A stretch of DNA of 64,000 bases. Origin: Polytrichum commune. Taxonomy: Eukaryota > Streptophyta > Polytrichopsida > Polytrichales > Polytrichaceae. Location of the stretch: the NCBI GenBank assembly GCA_950295325.1, contig OX485804.1:61784533-61848532 (forward strand). Direction: 5' to 3'. The notes beneath the pieces were generated by a model. It was not told the DNA's origin. It ran no database searches and was given only the letters and a program-made list of their open reading frames with translations. Shown one piece after another: positions 21,794 to 30,769 of the stretch. The position numbers were made by a program, and so were the translations under genes. Within the stretch, counting starts at the first letter, position 1. Every line of letters begins with the position of its first letter.

Positions 21794-23635
21794 CTAATTC
21801 TCACTTGTTGGTGGGCATTCTTCAGTCCCAGTAGAATCAAAATGTGCAAAATCTAGTATGTCATTCTCCAAGTCAAGACTTTCATTCAAATCAGGTAAGT
21901 CTATCTCATCAGATATGCTCAAGTTAGACACACAACGAGCTAAACAATCTAAAACATCCATGTCTAAATAATAATCAGGAACATCTAATTCCGAATTTTG
22001 GTCTTCAACAAGATTGCCTAATTCTCCAAAAAGAGATTTCTCAAAATTCACTCTCATTGCTTCATTCTGAATTTGAAAGTCCCACGCTTTTAGAATCCCA
22101 CATCGCGCCCAACCGGATGCAATCATCTCTTTATGAACTCGAAGCTTATCCCAAGCCATAAACATCCACTCAGCAGCATTTTCACGGACTGTCTCCATTG
22201 AACTATCAACCTTCATTGCACCAACTGGCACTTTACTAGCCACCATCCTTTGAATTTCACTTGCAGACCATAACTTAAAAAAATTTGCAAAAGCACATTT
22301 TAAAGGCCTTTGTAAGACAACATCTGCTGGTTGAAATTTAGATGTGCAATTAGCCGGCACATAAAGCAACAAAATGCGGGGATGAGTTGTTTTCATCCAA
22401 AGTCGAAATTCTGAACTGGTATGTACGCTCCAACAATCAATAAGCCACACCATATTTTGCGAACTAGAAAGATTTAACATGTCACTCTCACGGTGAAGAT
22501 ATGGAACAATTATGAAATTCACAAATTGTTTCATAGATTCCAAATTCGACCAATGATTCCCACTCATAGTGAAATGAAAACCATAATCAAGGCCTTGCCG
22601 TCCTCGCTGAGTTTTGGGTATGACTCTCTTTGTAGTCCCTGAAAATATGAGTTGAAGCGGAAGTAAAGAACCATTTGTTGCTGAAGATACACAAGCAGTG
22701 ATAGCCCTTTTGTCATCACCTCCAATAACGCCAACATCATTGGATCCTTTCTTTTCCCAAGTCCTATCTCCAGCTAATGGTACCAAATGTATGCTTGTTT
22801 GATCAGTATTCACCACAAGACTAAGAGGTATGTTGTATAGTTTAACCAAGTATGCAATTCTCAAGGTCATCATGTGACCTTGATTTACCCAATCAGTTGG
22901 AAGTTTACCCTTAACCGTTGTGGGCTTCCGAAATCGCCAATTGAGCCTAGATCGCATAAATCTCCTAGTCCAATTCAATGACACCTTCAATTTTTGGAGT
23001 ACTTCGGGGGCTTTTTCTTGGAGAAAACCAATAATGATTGGTTGAACAATTCCAGCATGCAGAGAAACACCTGCTTCCCTCATACTTAAGAGTAATTCCA
23101 CAAGTTCTGTGGTAACCTCCATATGCGATTGAAGTGGTGGCATGTGTTGCCCTTGAGGTACAAATGCGTGTTCTCTTGCAACACATGCAAAAACATGACC
23201 TCGAATCTCTCCACTGGTTGTGAACCACTCATTTAAACTTCCTCGTGACAATTTATCGTAAGGCCCTGTAGATGTACCCTTGGTGCGATGAGTAATCCTC
23301 AAATATTTCAATGCAGCAGTATGATTTTTGTGTTGTTTCATAGCTGCTTCAATTGGAGGCCAAAGCTCATGCGTAAACCAATTGGTGTAAGACCCCCTCA
23401 CCCTAGCCTTAGTACCAGAAGATGAAGGTTGCAATATTGGAGATATGTTGGAAACCAAACTCATCTCCAATCGTCTAATTTTTTTAGGTCTACCAACCGG
23501 GTTCTTGATAATATCACAAGGTTTCTTCTTATCTTTGTGCTCCAACCGGTCAACCTCGGCAGCCTTCTCAACATAAGATTGATTCTCCTCTTTACTTATA
23601 CGACCGAACATCGATGATAACAAAAGTTGGCTCAT
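21794..23635 (-). CDS. Pogo-like DDE_1 transposase, 613 aa
   Basis: The enzyme would cut and join the ends of its own transposon in the nucleus by the DDE mechanism with two metal ions. The N-terminal region is basic with an AT-hook-like VGRPKK at residues 47-52. A helical DNA-binding region likely covers about 80-240, with the family-like RSRLNWRFRKPTTVKGKLP at 228-246. The catalytic domain follows: first Asp in VVNTDQTS (D278), the WEKKGS and GGDDKRA blocks (293-311), second Asp in WLIDCWSVH (D400), and third Asp in PANCTSKFQPAD (D438). This gives a D..D37D spacing. The QPAD-type third position and the DxWxxH motif are typical of DDE_1/pogo-type enzymes. The C-terminus (545-613) is acidic. 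The first ATG is used; a second Met at residue 9 is possible. No intron is needed. It is clearly not a hAT transposase, and it explains the inner element, not the outer one. Confidence 0.9.
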   Translation of the reverse strand: MSQLLLSSMFGRISKEENQSYVEKAAEVDRLEHKDKKKPCDIIKNPVGRPKKIRRLEMSLVSNISPILQPSSSGTKARVRGSYTNWFTHELWPPIEAAMKQHKNHTAALKYLRITHRTKGTSTGPYDKLSRGSLNEWFTTSGEIRGHVFACVAREHAFVPQGQHMPPLQSHMEVTTELVELLLSMREAGVSLHAGIVQPIIIGFLQEKAPEVLQKLKVSLNWTRRFMRSRLNWRFRKPTTVKGKLPTDWVNQGHMMTLRIAYLVKLYNIPLSLVVNTDQTSIHLVPLAGDRTWEKKGSNDVGVIGGDDKRAITACVSSATNGSLLPLQLIFSGTTKRVIPKTQRGRQGLDYGFHFTMSGNHWSNLESMKQFVNFIIVPYLHRESDMLNLSSSQNMVWLIDCWSVHTSSEFRLWMKTTHPRILLLYVPANCTSKFQPADVVLQRPLKCAFANFFKLWSASEIQRMVASKVPVGAMKVDSSMETVRENAAEWMFMAWDKLRVHKEMIASGWARCGILKAWDFQIQNEAMRVNFEKSLFGELGNLVEDQNSELDVPDYYLDMDVLDCLARCVSNLSISDEIDLPDLNESLDLENDILDFAHFDSTGTEECPPTSEN

Positions 23636-23731
23636 TTTGAAAGCTGTATGAAAACAAGAAAAAAATATTATTTCACAACCTATTTCAAATCATAACTATT
23701 TCAATCATAACTACCGTATTTCAACTAATCT

Positions 23732-24240
23732 TTGCTATCATCACCTTTGCCTTCGAACACAGAGAATAAGGCACCAAAAGCAAAGCTTGATACAACGAGT
23801 ATGTTAAAAGACCTTGAAGATAAAACAAGGCAGCACCCAAGCACTTTGGAGGCATTGAGGAATGCAATTCTCTTAGAACCTGAATCAGGTCTTCAAACCA
23901 AAGGATTCAAGAAGCCAGCAAAAAGGGGAAGCAAGGACAGATCCTTTATGGGTGATGAGGAAATTGAGGATGCAGAACCAATGATTATTGATGATTGGCG
24001 GGATGACATTAAGGAGCAGGGTAGAGAGAAGTCCAGAAATAAAGAGAAGAAAGAGAGAGTTCCATCCAAAAAGAGCAAAGACGGAGAAGAAATGGTTATC
24101 ATTGATGCAACCAAAAGTTTTCTAAAGAAAAGACTCTGCAAGAACAACATGGCAATATGACTCAAGAGCAAAAGGGCAAGAAGAATGCAGAAGAGCCAGA
24201 TCAAGAGGAAGAAGAGTCTGACTTACGGGCTTAAGAGAGA
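23732..24240 (+). pseudogene. Unrecognised charged protein fragment, frame broken once
   Basis: I do not recognise it. An open frame of 142 codons (23732-24160) is divergent from the transposase and lies between it and the right end of the inner element. It is highly charged, with blocks such as MIIDDWRDDIKEQGREKSRN. At 24160 the stop overlaps an ATG in another phase (ATGA), and that phase continues with the same character (MTQEQKGKKN, then AEEPDQEEEESDLRA) to a stop at about 24235. A CAC run follows at 24268-24288, and another open phase (VFVNFHLWPQVTDNCKYEEL from about 24329) follows that. This pattern suggests a captured and decaying host gene piece, or a second ORF of the transposon. Which of these holds cannot be told from the sequence alone. 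Confidence 0.35.
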
Positions 24241-24484
24241 GATCACCTTCAGCTAATGCTGACAACCCACCACCACCACCACCACCAAGCTGTTGTGAGT
24301 CGAAGAAACAGCAGGAAGAGTCTGTGTTTGTGAACTTCCACCTTTGGCCTCAAGTTACAGACAACTGCAAGTACGAAGAATTGAGCATTTGGACTCCGAA
24401 ATGCGTAAAAAACTTGAAGTCACAGATGGCTTCCCACTACCGTATGCCTGCGTACAACACTTGTTGAGTGATCGAGGTTGGTGC

Positions 24485-24553
24485 TCAATGAACAAGGAGA
24501 ACCAGCTGCTAGTTGCAGATGAACCGGTTGAGGTTCAGGACTTCGGCAGGTGA
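24485..24553 (+). pseudogene. Fragment of repeat P inside the pogo-like element
   Basis: The sequence encodes MNKENQLLVADEPVEVQDFG and aligns at DNA level with 54818-54880 (GAGAACCARCWRCTAGTTRC, then AGATGAACYGGTTGARGTTC). It is the end of a 69-codon frame starting at 24344. Its presence here and in the outer hAT-like element and at three other loci marks it as a scattered fragment of one source. Confidence 0.4.
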
Positions 24554-24720
24554 CCTTCTACTTCGGCAACAGACTTCGGCAATTCGGCAACAGACTTCTA
24601 CAGGAACTTCTACCGGTACTTCGGCAGCAGACTTCGGCAATTCGGCAGCAGACTTCTACAGGAACTTCTACCGGTACTTCGGCAAGTGCCGGAATTATCA
24701 TCAACGGCAAGTGCCGGAGT
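24540..24720 (+). repeat. Subterminal repeat array of the pogo-like element
   Basis: Repeats of ACTTCGGCA, AATTCGGCA and ACTTCTACAGGAACTTCTAC. A unit of about 60 bp (GACTTCGGCAATTCGGCARC, then AGACTTCTACAGGAACTTCT, then ACCGGT) is present twice in tandem. It lies about 90-270 bp inside the right end. Such arrays may serve as transposase binding sites; this is inference from position. Confidence 0.7.
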
Positions 24721-25103
24721 TGGAAATTTCAACGGCACTTGCCGAACCTGGTTGGCACTTATTTATTTAATTATCCGGCACTGGTGTGCCGGACCTGCCG
24801 TTGAGGTAGGGTAGTTTGATTGGGTATTAGTGGTTTGATTGCATTATGCTTATATTCACATGTCATATATGACATAACGTAATTGATATTTGTACCATTT
24901 TTTTTAATTTAAAAAATGTTATTTTTAGAACCCGTCCAAAGTGAATTTGACACGTCCCAAAACCGGTTCATTTTCTAAGAACCCGTCCACTGGAAATGTT
25001 TTTTTTTATGAACATGTCCCTAGACATGTTAGGGACCTTGTGAAAAAACACCCCTGTGTGCGTGTGTTTTGGCATTCGTAGTTACGCAGTGCTATAACTT
25101 CTC

Positions 25104-25135
<32 letters not shown>

Positions 25136-25255
25136 ATTTGATAGTCTTCCCCAGCCAAGTTATTTGTGTTCTCTAGTGTCCAAACAACCTATTGCACTAC
25201 GCGACTTTGAGTAGTAATACGCGCACTGATGGGGATACGCAGTGTAGTGTTACAA

Positions 25256-26570
25256 TGTTGCAAGAAATTTTCTATGGTTGCCCAACCATGATATTCTATT
25301 GCAATCAAATGGCGATATTATACTCGAGGAAGCCCCCGGGTGGTGGTCCGTCCCATAAACCCAATAGAAAAGAGGGAGGAAGGGGGAGGGGTCACGTGAC
25401 GTTTTCAACAACAAAAATGAATGTCAACTGACATTTACATGTTCTCCTTTCTAAAACGTTCCCTCAATGTCACATACCTAGTAATACGTGTCATGTCAAT
25501 TGACGTGTGGTTCACATGTTGAATTCTAAATGGTGCGTGTCAATGAACGTGCAGTTTTGATGTGTGTGTGGAAGTTTTTGCGTGTCAAATGTCAAACACT
25601 TTGTCAAAAATACACACACTGGGGATGGGGGTTGGCACAGGGCCTCATATATATATTCACCTGCCCCAAAGGCCCCAAATCGTATATCGGGCACCGGTGA
25701 TGAGGTGGCATGTGTATACGAATATTGTGGCAGGGTTGGAGACCGGGCCTTGTATTTCTCCAAGACAACCCCCGAGGTTTAAGTACAGTAACTTAGTTTT
25801 CCTCCTATGGCTCATGGAATGTTTTACATTGCAACGTGGACATGTGTTTCTACAGCAGGCCGCCTGACCGACGTTCTCCCCGCCATCAAATCACAGTGTT
25901 ACACTCCAGAAAGCCCCCGGGCAGCGGGCGGGCGGGCAGTTCCACAAAACCTGATAGGGGGGTTGCAAAGGGCCTCGTTCACTTGCCCGAAAGCCCGCCC
26001 CGGGTCGAAGAAAAACCCTTGTAATTTTCCATGGCCCACTCGAACCGTTTTTTCTCACTGCATTGCGATCAAATGACAATACAGATATATACGTACTCGA
26101 GGACGCCCCATGTGGTCCGGGTTATATATGAACCCCGATTTTAGGTTGCAACAAAGGGCTTGGGATTGGTGGCATCCATGTAAACTCATCCATCGTTGAT
26201 AAGGGGCTCTGGTTGAAAAATGTCGCCTACAAAAGTGAGAACCAATCCATTCAAGTTCGACACCCACTAAACTAGTTTGAGATTTTTATTTTTATTTTCG
26301 GAGTCAAATCATCTAAAATGACCATTTATGGGTTATGTTATATAGATAGATAGATAGATAGATAGATAACTCTCTATCTTTTGCGTTTCTTTTTGTTACG
26401 TTTTCTTCGCAAAAGATGGGTTTCCATAGACACCGTGACTCCCTAGCCGTTGCAAAGGGCCGCCTCGTTCATTCACAGACCTGCCCGAAAATCAAAGGCC
26501 CTGAAGAATCGTATATTGATCACGGGTGGTGAGGTGTCATATAAGAAAGATACTGGGTTAAAGGGCCCGC
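25256..26570. repeat. Cluster of local repeat blocks (group G)
   Basis: Three pieces share the order GCAATCAAATGGCGATATTA, ACTCGAGGAAGCCCCCGGG and a G/C-rich tail: at 25300-25350, 25885-25935 and 26065-26120. A second set of blocks (GCAAAGGGCC, CTCGTTCA, CTGCCC, AAGGCCC, TCGTATAT, CACCGGTGATGAGGTG type) occurs near 25640-25710, 25970-26000 and 26450-26545. They look like partial duplications of a GC-rich element. A GATA run lies at 26344-26369. Short frames here overlap on both strands and show no motif. Confidence 0.45.
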
Positions 26571-27139
26571 ACGGGAGTGAGTCCGTTGTCCTTATCGGGA
26601 ATGTTGTATTTTTTGTGTGACCTTGGTATCTTGAAGGTGTGTGGAGAATGTGGGCCTAGGCTTATTATGTGAGTATTCCCCCGTTCCTTGCCACATGAGT
26701 CTTGCACATAAGACACTATTTTATATGCCCCAAGGCCCCAATTGTGCATGAAAAGTCCCCCTCCCCTTGCTACAAAATGTGTGTGCCCATCGCCCCCCCC
26801 CCCCCTTTTGGGCCATCTCAATGATTCGAGTGAGTGGACCCAACCAACTACCCTTTGTAACCCTTTGGACGGGAGCCATCAAAACAAATGCACACAATTC
26901 CATCCATCCGTGACGGAATCACTCCCAAATTTCATCCATGATGAGTGTTTTTGTCCATTCTCTTCTTGGAAGAAAGGACATATTATGGACTACATAACTA
27001 AGAAGAGGAGAGTAAGCTTACGAGTTGTGAAAGTAACATGACATCTACTTATTCGAGTTGTTTAGGGGAATAAATAAATAAATAACCAACGTTGGGCAAT
27101 TCGACATGAATCTGAGCCCGTTGGTCCTATCATGTTCAA
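26571..27139. other. No gene seen
   Basis: A C run at about 26796-26808. Frames of 60-99 codons overlap on both strands without motifs. Confidence 0.4.
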
Positions 27140-27330
27140 GAATCCTCTTGATGCAGGGTGGGTTTATTGCCTACCTTGTGGTGGGTGGGCTCTTGGTTTC
27201 TTACCTACCTAGCTAGTTTTTTTCATCAAGTAGAGAGAAGATTTCACTGCAGAATCGAACCGCCAACCACTTCATTCGAAAATGGGTACCTCCACTATCA
27301 CCTAGTAATTTAGGATCATCTCGGACCTTG
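27140..27330 (-). mobile_element. SINE family 1, diverged minus copy
   Basis: Read on the minus strand: GTCCGAGATGATCCTAAATT, GTGATAGTGGAGGTACCC, AATGAAGTGGTTGGCGGTTC, GATTCTGCAGTGAAATC, then CTCTCTACTTGATG and ACTAGCTAGGTAGG. These are the family blocks in order. B-box-like GGTTCGATTCTG. Target repeats could not be fixed and the tail is lost, so this is an older copy. Confidence 0.65.
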
Positions 27331-28694
27331 TTTTAGAAGACATAAACATTATGCTCAAAGACAAAAGTTCAATGCTATGGGTGAAATGCTCTCCAACATA
27401 GTAATTAACAATTTCTGTTGCTAGTAGAATATGTATACTCAACACCTTATTTTTTCATACATAAACATATATAGAGAGAGAGAGGTCAAGTCTACGTGAA
27501 CCTCACTAAAGCAAGAGTGATTTAGTCCTACAAAGCCCTCTCCAAAGAATAGTGGTAGTGCGCTCAAAAACAAAATCCAAAACCCAAAAAGTTTCCCACA
27601 CACGAATATGTCACAAGAGCAATCCCCGTGATCACATACATGCATACAAGTTCGCTTACCAATGTATTAAAATAGGGTAATATGGCGAGAGCTTTAAGGT
27701 GTCTAGGTGAACTCATCCATTGTGAGGATGAAAATACAGAGTGCAATTCTATAGCTTAGATAATGTGAATCTCAAAATGGCATTTGAGAATATAAATTAG
27801 TACAATGAAGTTCAATTGGAATGAATTGGCCCACATGTTACAGTAGTAGGCTTGCTTCTACTAGAGTCTCTTCATACATGATGAATGAGTTTACTTAGAC
27901 ACCACAAAGCCCTAGCCAAAGGTTCACAACATTCATGTAAACTCATCCACATGGAAGGTGAAAATGCAACGAGCCATATATTCTATCACCTAAACATTTC
28001 CATTTCTAGTCAATAAGATCCCAAATGGCTCTAGTTGTAAATGATTAAGCTCTCTTGAGTATATAGAGGGGTTGATCATACATGAAAAATGTACATAAAA
28101 ATTAAAATGACCCTGTGAACTTAGTATGGAGTAGCAAAATGAGCACCTAGATCTTACCACCATTCATAGAGCAACCATTAATTTAGACAGGCATATAAAA
28201 CCCTCTTCTTTTCCATACAATAAGTATGGTTCATATATACAAGGGTGTCATGGCTATACATAACATTACTCATGGGCCATATTTTGTTCTCTTTCTATTT
28301 GAGAGCAAGCTCCGGATTTAGATTCATCTTGAAAATTGAGAGATTTTGGCATCCAAAACTTATATCATGCCGGCCCCACAACTTGAGCAATGTCATGTAA
28401 CATGTAATACAAATTACACGGGTCCTATATACTTGAAAGAACTATTTTCATAAAACCATTTCAATATGGTGTCTCAGGCTTCGTATTGTCTAGGTAGAGT
28501 TATCCATCGTGGATGAACTTAGGAGCTACATCAAATACAAGCTTCGTGTAGGTGGAGGGCATACTCATCCAATTGGTCCTCACTAGACTAATGTCCGCAT
28601 GGTTTATTTTAATATATTATTGGGGGGGGGGGTTCTTAAATGTCATTTTTTAGAATGTCAAATAAATCAAGAAAATTAAATATCAACCCATAAA
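27331..28694. other. No gene seen
   Basis: AT-rich sequence with a short GA tract at 27473-27484 and an 11-base G run at 28622-28632. The segments at 27680-27730 and 27930-27990 share GTGAACTCATCCAYRTGGA-type wording, a weak local repeat. No coding motif. Confidence 0.4.
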
Positions 28695-29114
28695 CTACAC
28701 TGAATATTGTATTTAGTGTCACGAATTTTATTGGTCTTGATCAAAAAAGAATCGTAGACTGCCCGTGTAGTGTCACTGCACTAAATGTAAATCTAACATT
28801 ATTCATCATTCCTTGCAAAGAAAGTTTGGTCATTATAGAGTTACAATGTTGCAATTGTTTTCGCTTATTAAGTGGTCTCTCAACAACATTTAATCATCCA
28901 TGACAATATTTTATCACATAAATGCTAGGATGCATAATATATCAAGCTTTATTTCAATATTTGGCACGGAGCACTTAGGGTTTTGGGCAATGAATGAACT
29001 AAAAGTAAGTTGGGATGAAAGTACTTGTAGATGTATTCATAAGAAGTGTCATCACAAAAAGGTACCACAATGACTTAACATGCCATATGACATTAAATAC
29101 AATATTTAGTGTAG
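28695..29114. mobile_element. Larger element with subtype A ends, about 420 bp
   Basis: The left end CTACACTGAATATTGTATTT, then AGTGTCAC, pairs with the right end GACATTAAATACAATATTTA, then GTGTAG. It carries the A-type terminus and the TA flank but a different, longer interior. That makes it a relative of the small palindromic MITEs that shares only their ends. Confidence 0.6.
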
Positions 29115-29301
29115 CTTGCTACTTTTCTCATGGAAGAATGAGAAAAGTATACACCATGAAGCTCTAGTTGTGTGATGGACGTACAATATTGCATTTGATA
29201 TAAACGGTGGACAACATCACTAGGAGTATTTACATCTAAAAGTTGATTTTGAAACAAATCAAAGGAGTTTTAGTTGCAAAGGAAAAAAATACAACCATCA
29301 A

Positions 29302-29542
29302 GGAGGGAGGGAGAGAGAGCATTTGAACATACCTCTCACACATACAATATAAGAACTTGACCCCCTATAGGTTTGTGGCCTATTCATCTCTAATGACTTG
29401 CATTGCACTAATTCAAGGTCTCTAAAACCAATTGTGGTGTCAAATCAACTAAAAAATATTAACCTTCAGCCTACAAACTATTTCATTGCTTTCATGTTGG
29501 ATGAATGAGAGGTGCACTCATATACGATAATTCAATCTCTCC
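29302..29542 (+). mobile_element. MITE family F
   Basis: Left: GGAGGGAGGGAGAGAGAG then CATACCTCTCACACATACAA. Right: TGTTGGATGAATGAGAGGTG, CACTCATATACGATAATTCA, then ATCTCTCCC. It corresponds end to end with 38980-39221, including interior words such as CTAATTCAAGGTCTCTAAAA and the GTGTCAAATCAACTAAA region. Confidence 0.7.
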
Positions 29543-30277
29543 CAAGAAGGCACACCCCAATCATGCAGCCCTCCCGGGACGTATGTCATGACATCCATAG
29601 ATTTGTCTTATAAGATTCCAAAGTAGCACTAAGCTTGCGTCTGTAGCTAATCACTTCCCTAACACACAAAATGGCCTCAAAACTACCATCCTACCTAGGC
29701 GGCACGGATGGCAATTACAAACTATCATAGAACACCAAAATTCATGGAAATTCTATTTCTAAATTAAAAATTTAACAAGGGAACAAATCATCAATATTCA
29801 AGTTGATTGCAATCTATTCTTGGAAAATGTTATGATCAAGGAGAGCCTCCCGCATAACTTGATGCATTTAAAGCTCGGGCCATTTCTCCTTGTTGACCCC
29901 TAAAGGTTGAAACGAAATCTACCCAAATACGATTCATCCCAATTCACTAGTTTATTGAAGAAAATGTGTGCCACTATTGACGGGCATGACGATAAGGATG
30001 GCATGTCTATACAATTAAGATCATTCACACATAACTTTAGCCATTCATGTGTCCAAAATCAAAAGATTATAATGCAAACGTGTACGTTGATATGATCGGG
30101 TAGAGATGGTTGCCCAGACAAATACATCCTTCTGGGGTTTAGGGGTTAAAAGCAAAATTATCTCACTCTCACCATAAAACCCATGGGGATGGAAGTGTAA
30201 AAATAGAGTCGATCCTTCACTAAGCTCTTATCAAATACCACTTTTGGAATCAAATAATTGTATGTATGTATGCATGT

Positions 30278-30308
<31 letters not shown>

Positions 30309-30397
30309 AGCTTGATTCGTTTTCACTTTCCCTATGGATGGGTGTGCTTAAGGTATGAGTGTGTTATTCGGTTACTCTTCTTTGATCAGACCCCTAT
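29543..30397. other. No gene seen; GA run
   Basis: The 62-codon frame at 29907-30095 has no motif. A GA run lies at 30283-30308. Confidence 0.4.
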
Positions 30398-30660
30398 ATT
30401 GGAGGGGTGTGTGGTTAGGTGAGGATCGAAGAACAAACATCATAAAGACACATGTTTAGAAGAGATTGGACTTTGTCCCACAATTTTATCAACTACTTCA
30501 TATTGAACACTAAACACTAAACACTAAATAAAATTGGGGGAATTAAGGGATCAACCAACATGCACTTCCTTTTTTTGATAACCCATAACTAAATCAAGGA
30601 AAGTTTGATCTTCAATTTGAATTGTGTTCATGCTTCATGCACAAGTTTCATTGTGTAAAT
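30398..30660 (+). repeat. Dispersed repeat E, + copy
   Basis: Matches 18470-18720 through CATAAAGACACATG, AGAGATTGGACTTTGTCC, ACTTCATATTGAACACTAAA and CCAACATGCACTTCC. It carries a small extra tandem of ACACTAA units at about 30510-30530. Confidence 0.5.
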
Positions 30661-30769
30661 GTAATCAACAACAAGTGGAGAGCATGCAATACAAACCAAA
30701 TGACAACCACACACACCTTGTCCACCACGCCCAACTCTCGCAGTGGACGGAACCACTCTTATTATAAGC

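Larger units (their letters stand above)
21536..24811 (-). mobile_element. Pogo-like (Tc1/mariner) transposon, probably autonomous
   Basis: Inverted ends of 24 bp with one mismatch begin CCCTACCTCAACGGCAGG (21536 onward, and inverted ending at 24811). TA is found on each side (21534-21535 and 24812-24813), the expected duplication for Tc1/mariner and pogo elements. It is 3276 bp long and encodes the DDE_1-type transposase at 21794-23635, complete and without internal stops. The right subterminal region has a dense array of ACTTCGGCA-type motifs (24540-24720) and two small palindromes around GGCAAGTGCCGG and CCGGCACTGGTGTGCCGG. The element sits inside the hAT-like element 20424-25056. The complete frame and near-perfect ends suggest a fairly recent insertion. 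Confidence 0.85.
20424..25056. mobile_element. hAT-like element with 8-bp duplication, carrying a nested transposon
   Basis: Ends are CAGGGCTGTTTTTTCACAAA on the left and, inverted, CAGGGGTGTTTTTTCACAAG on the right. They are flanked by a perfect 8-bp repeat TGTGCGTG (20416-20423 and 25057-25064). CAGGG-type ends with an 8-bp duplication are typical of the hAT superfamily. The element's own sequence is only about 1.36 kb, the rest being the nested element 21536-24811. No hAT transposase is present, so it is non-autonomous. Subterminal CCCGTCC motifs occur at both ends in the same orientation (20450-20605 and 24930-25015). The MITE around it gives independent proof of both borders. Confidence 0.85.
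20396..25255 (+). mobile_element. Palindromic MITE, subtype B, split by a 4.6-kb hAT-like element
   Basis: Removing 20424-25056 and one copy of the 8-bp duplication joins CCCAATCAGTGTGTGCGTG to TGTTTTGGCATTCGTAGTTA. That restores a standard B-type left half followed by CGCAGTGCTATAAC. The right half runs from about 25145 (CCAGCCAAGTTATTTG, CCAAACAACCTATTGCAC) to the end GATGGGGATACGCAGTGTAG. Also present in the middle is an AT/GA tract at 25107-25134. Confidence 0.7.

Noticed and set aside
20424-25056. A hAT element carrying its own 613-aa transposase
   Set aside because: The protein has pogo-type DDE_1 motifs and no hAT features. A second set of inverted ends with TA flanks encloses it, so it belongs to a nested element.
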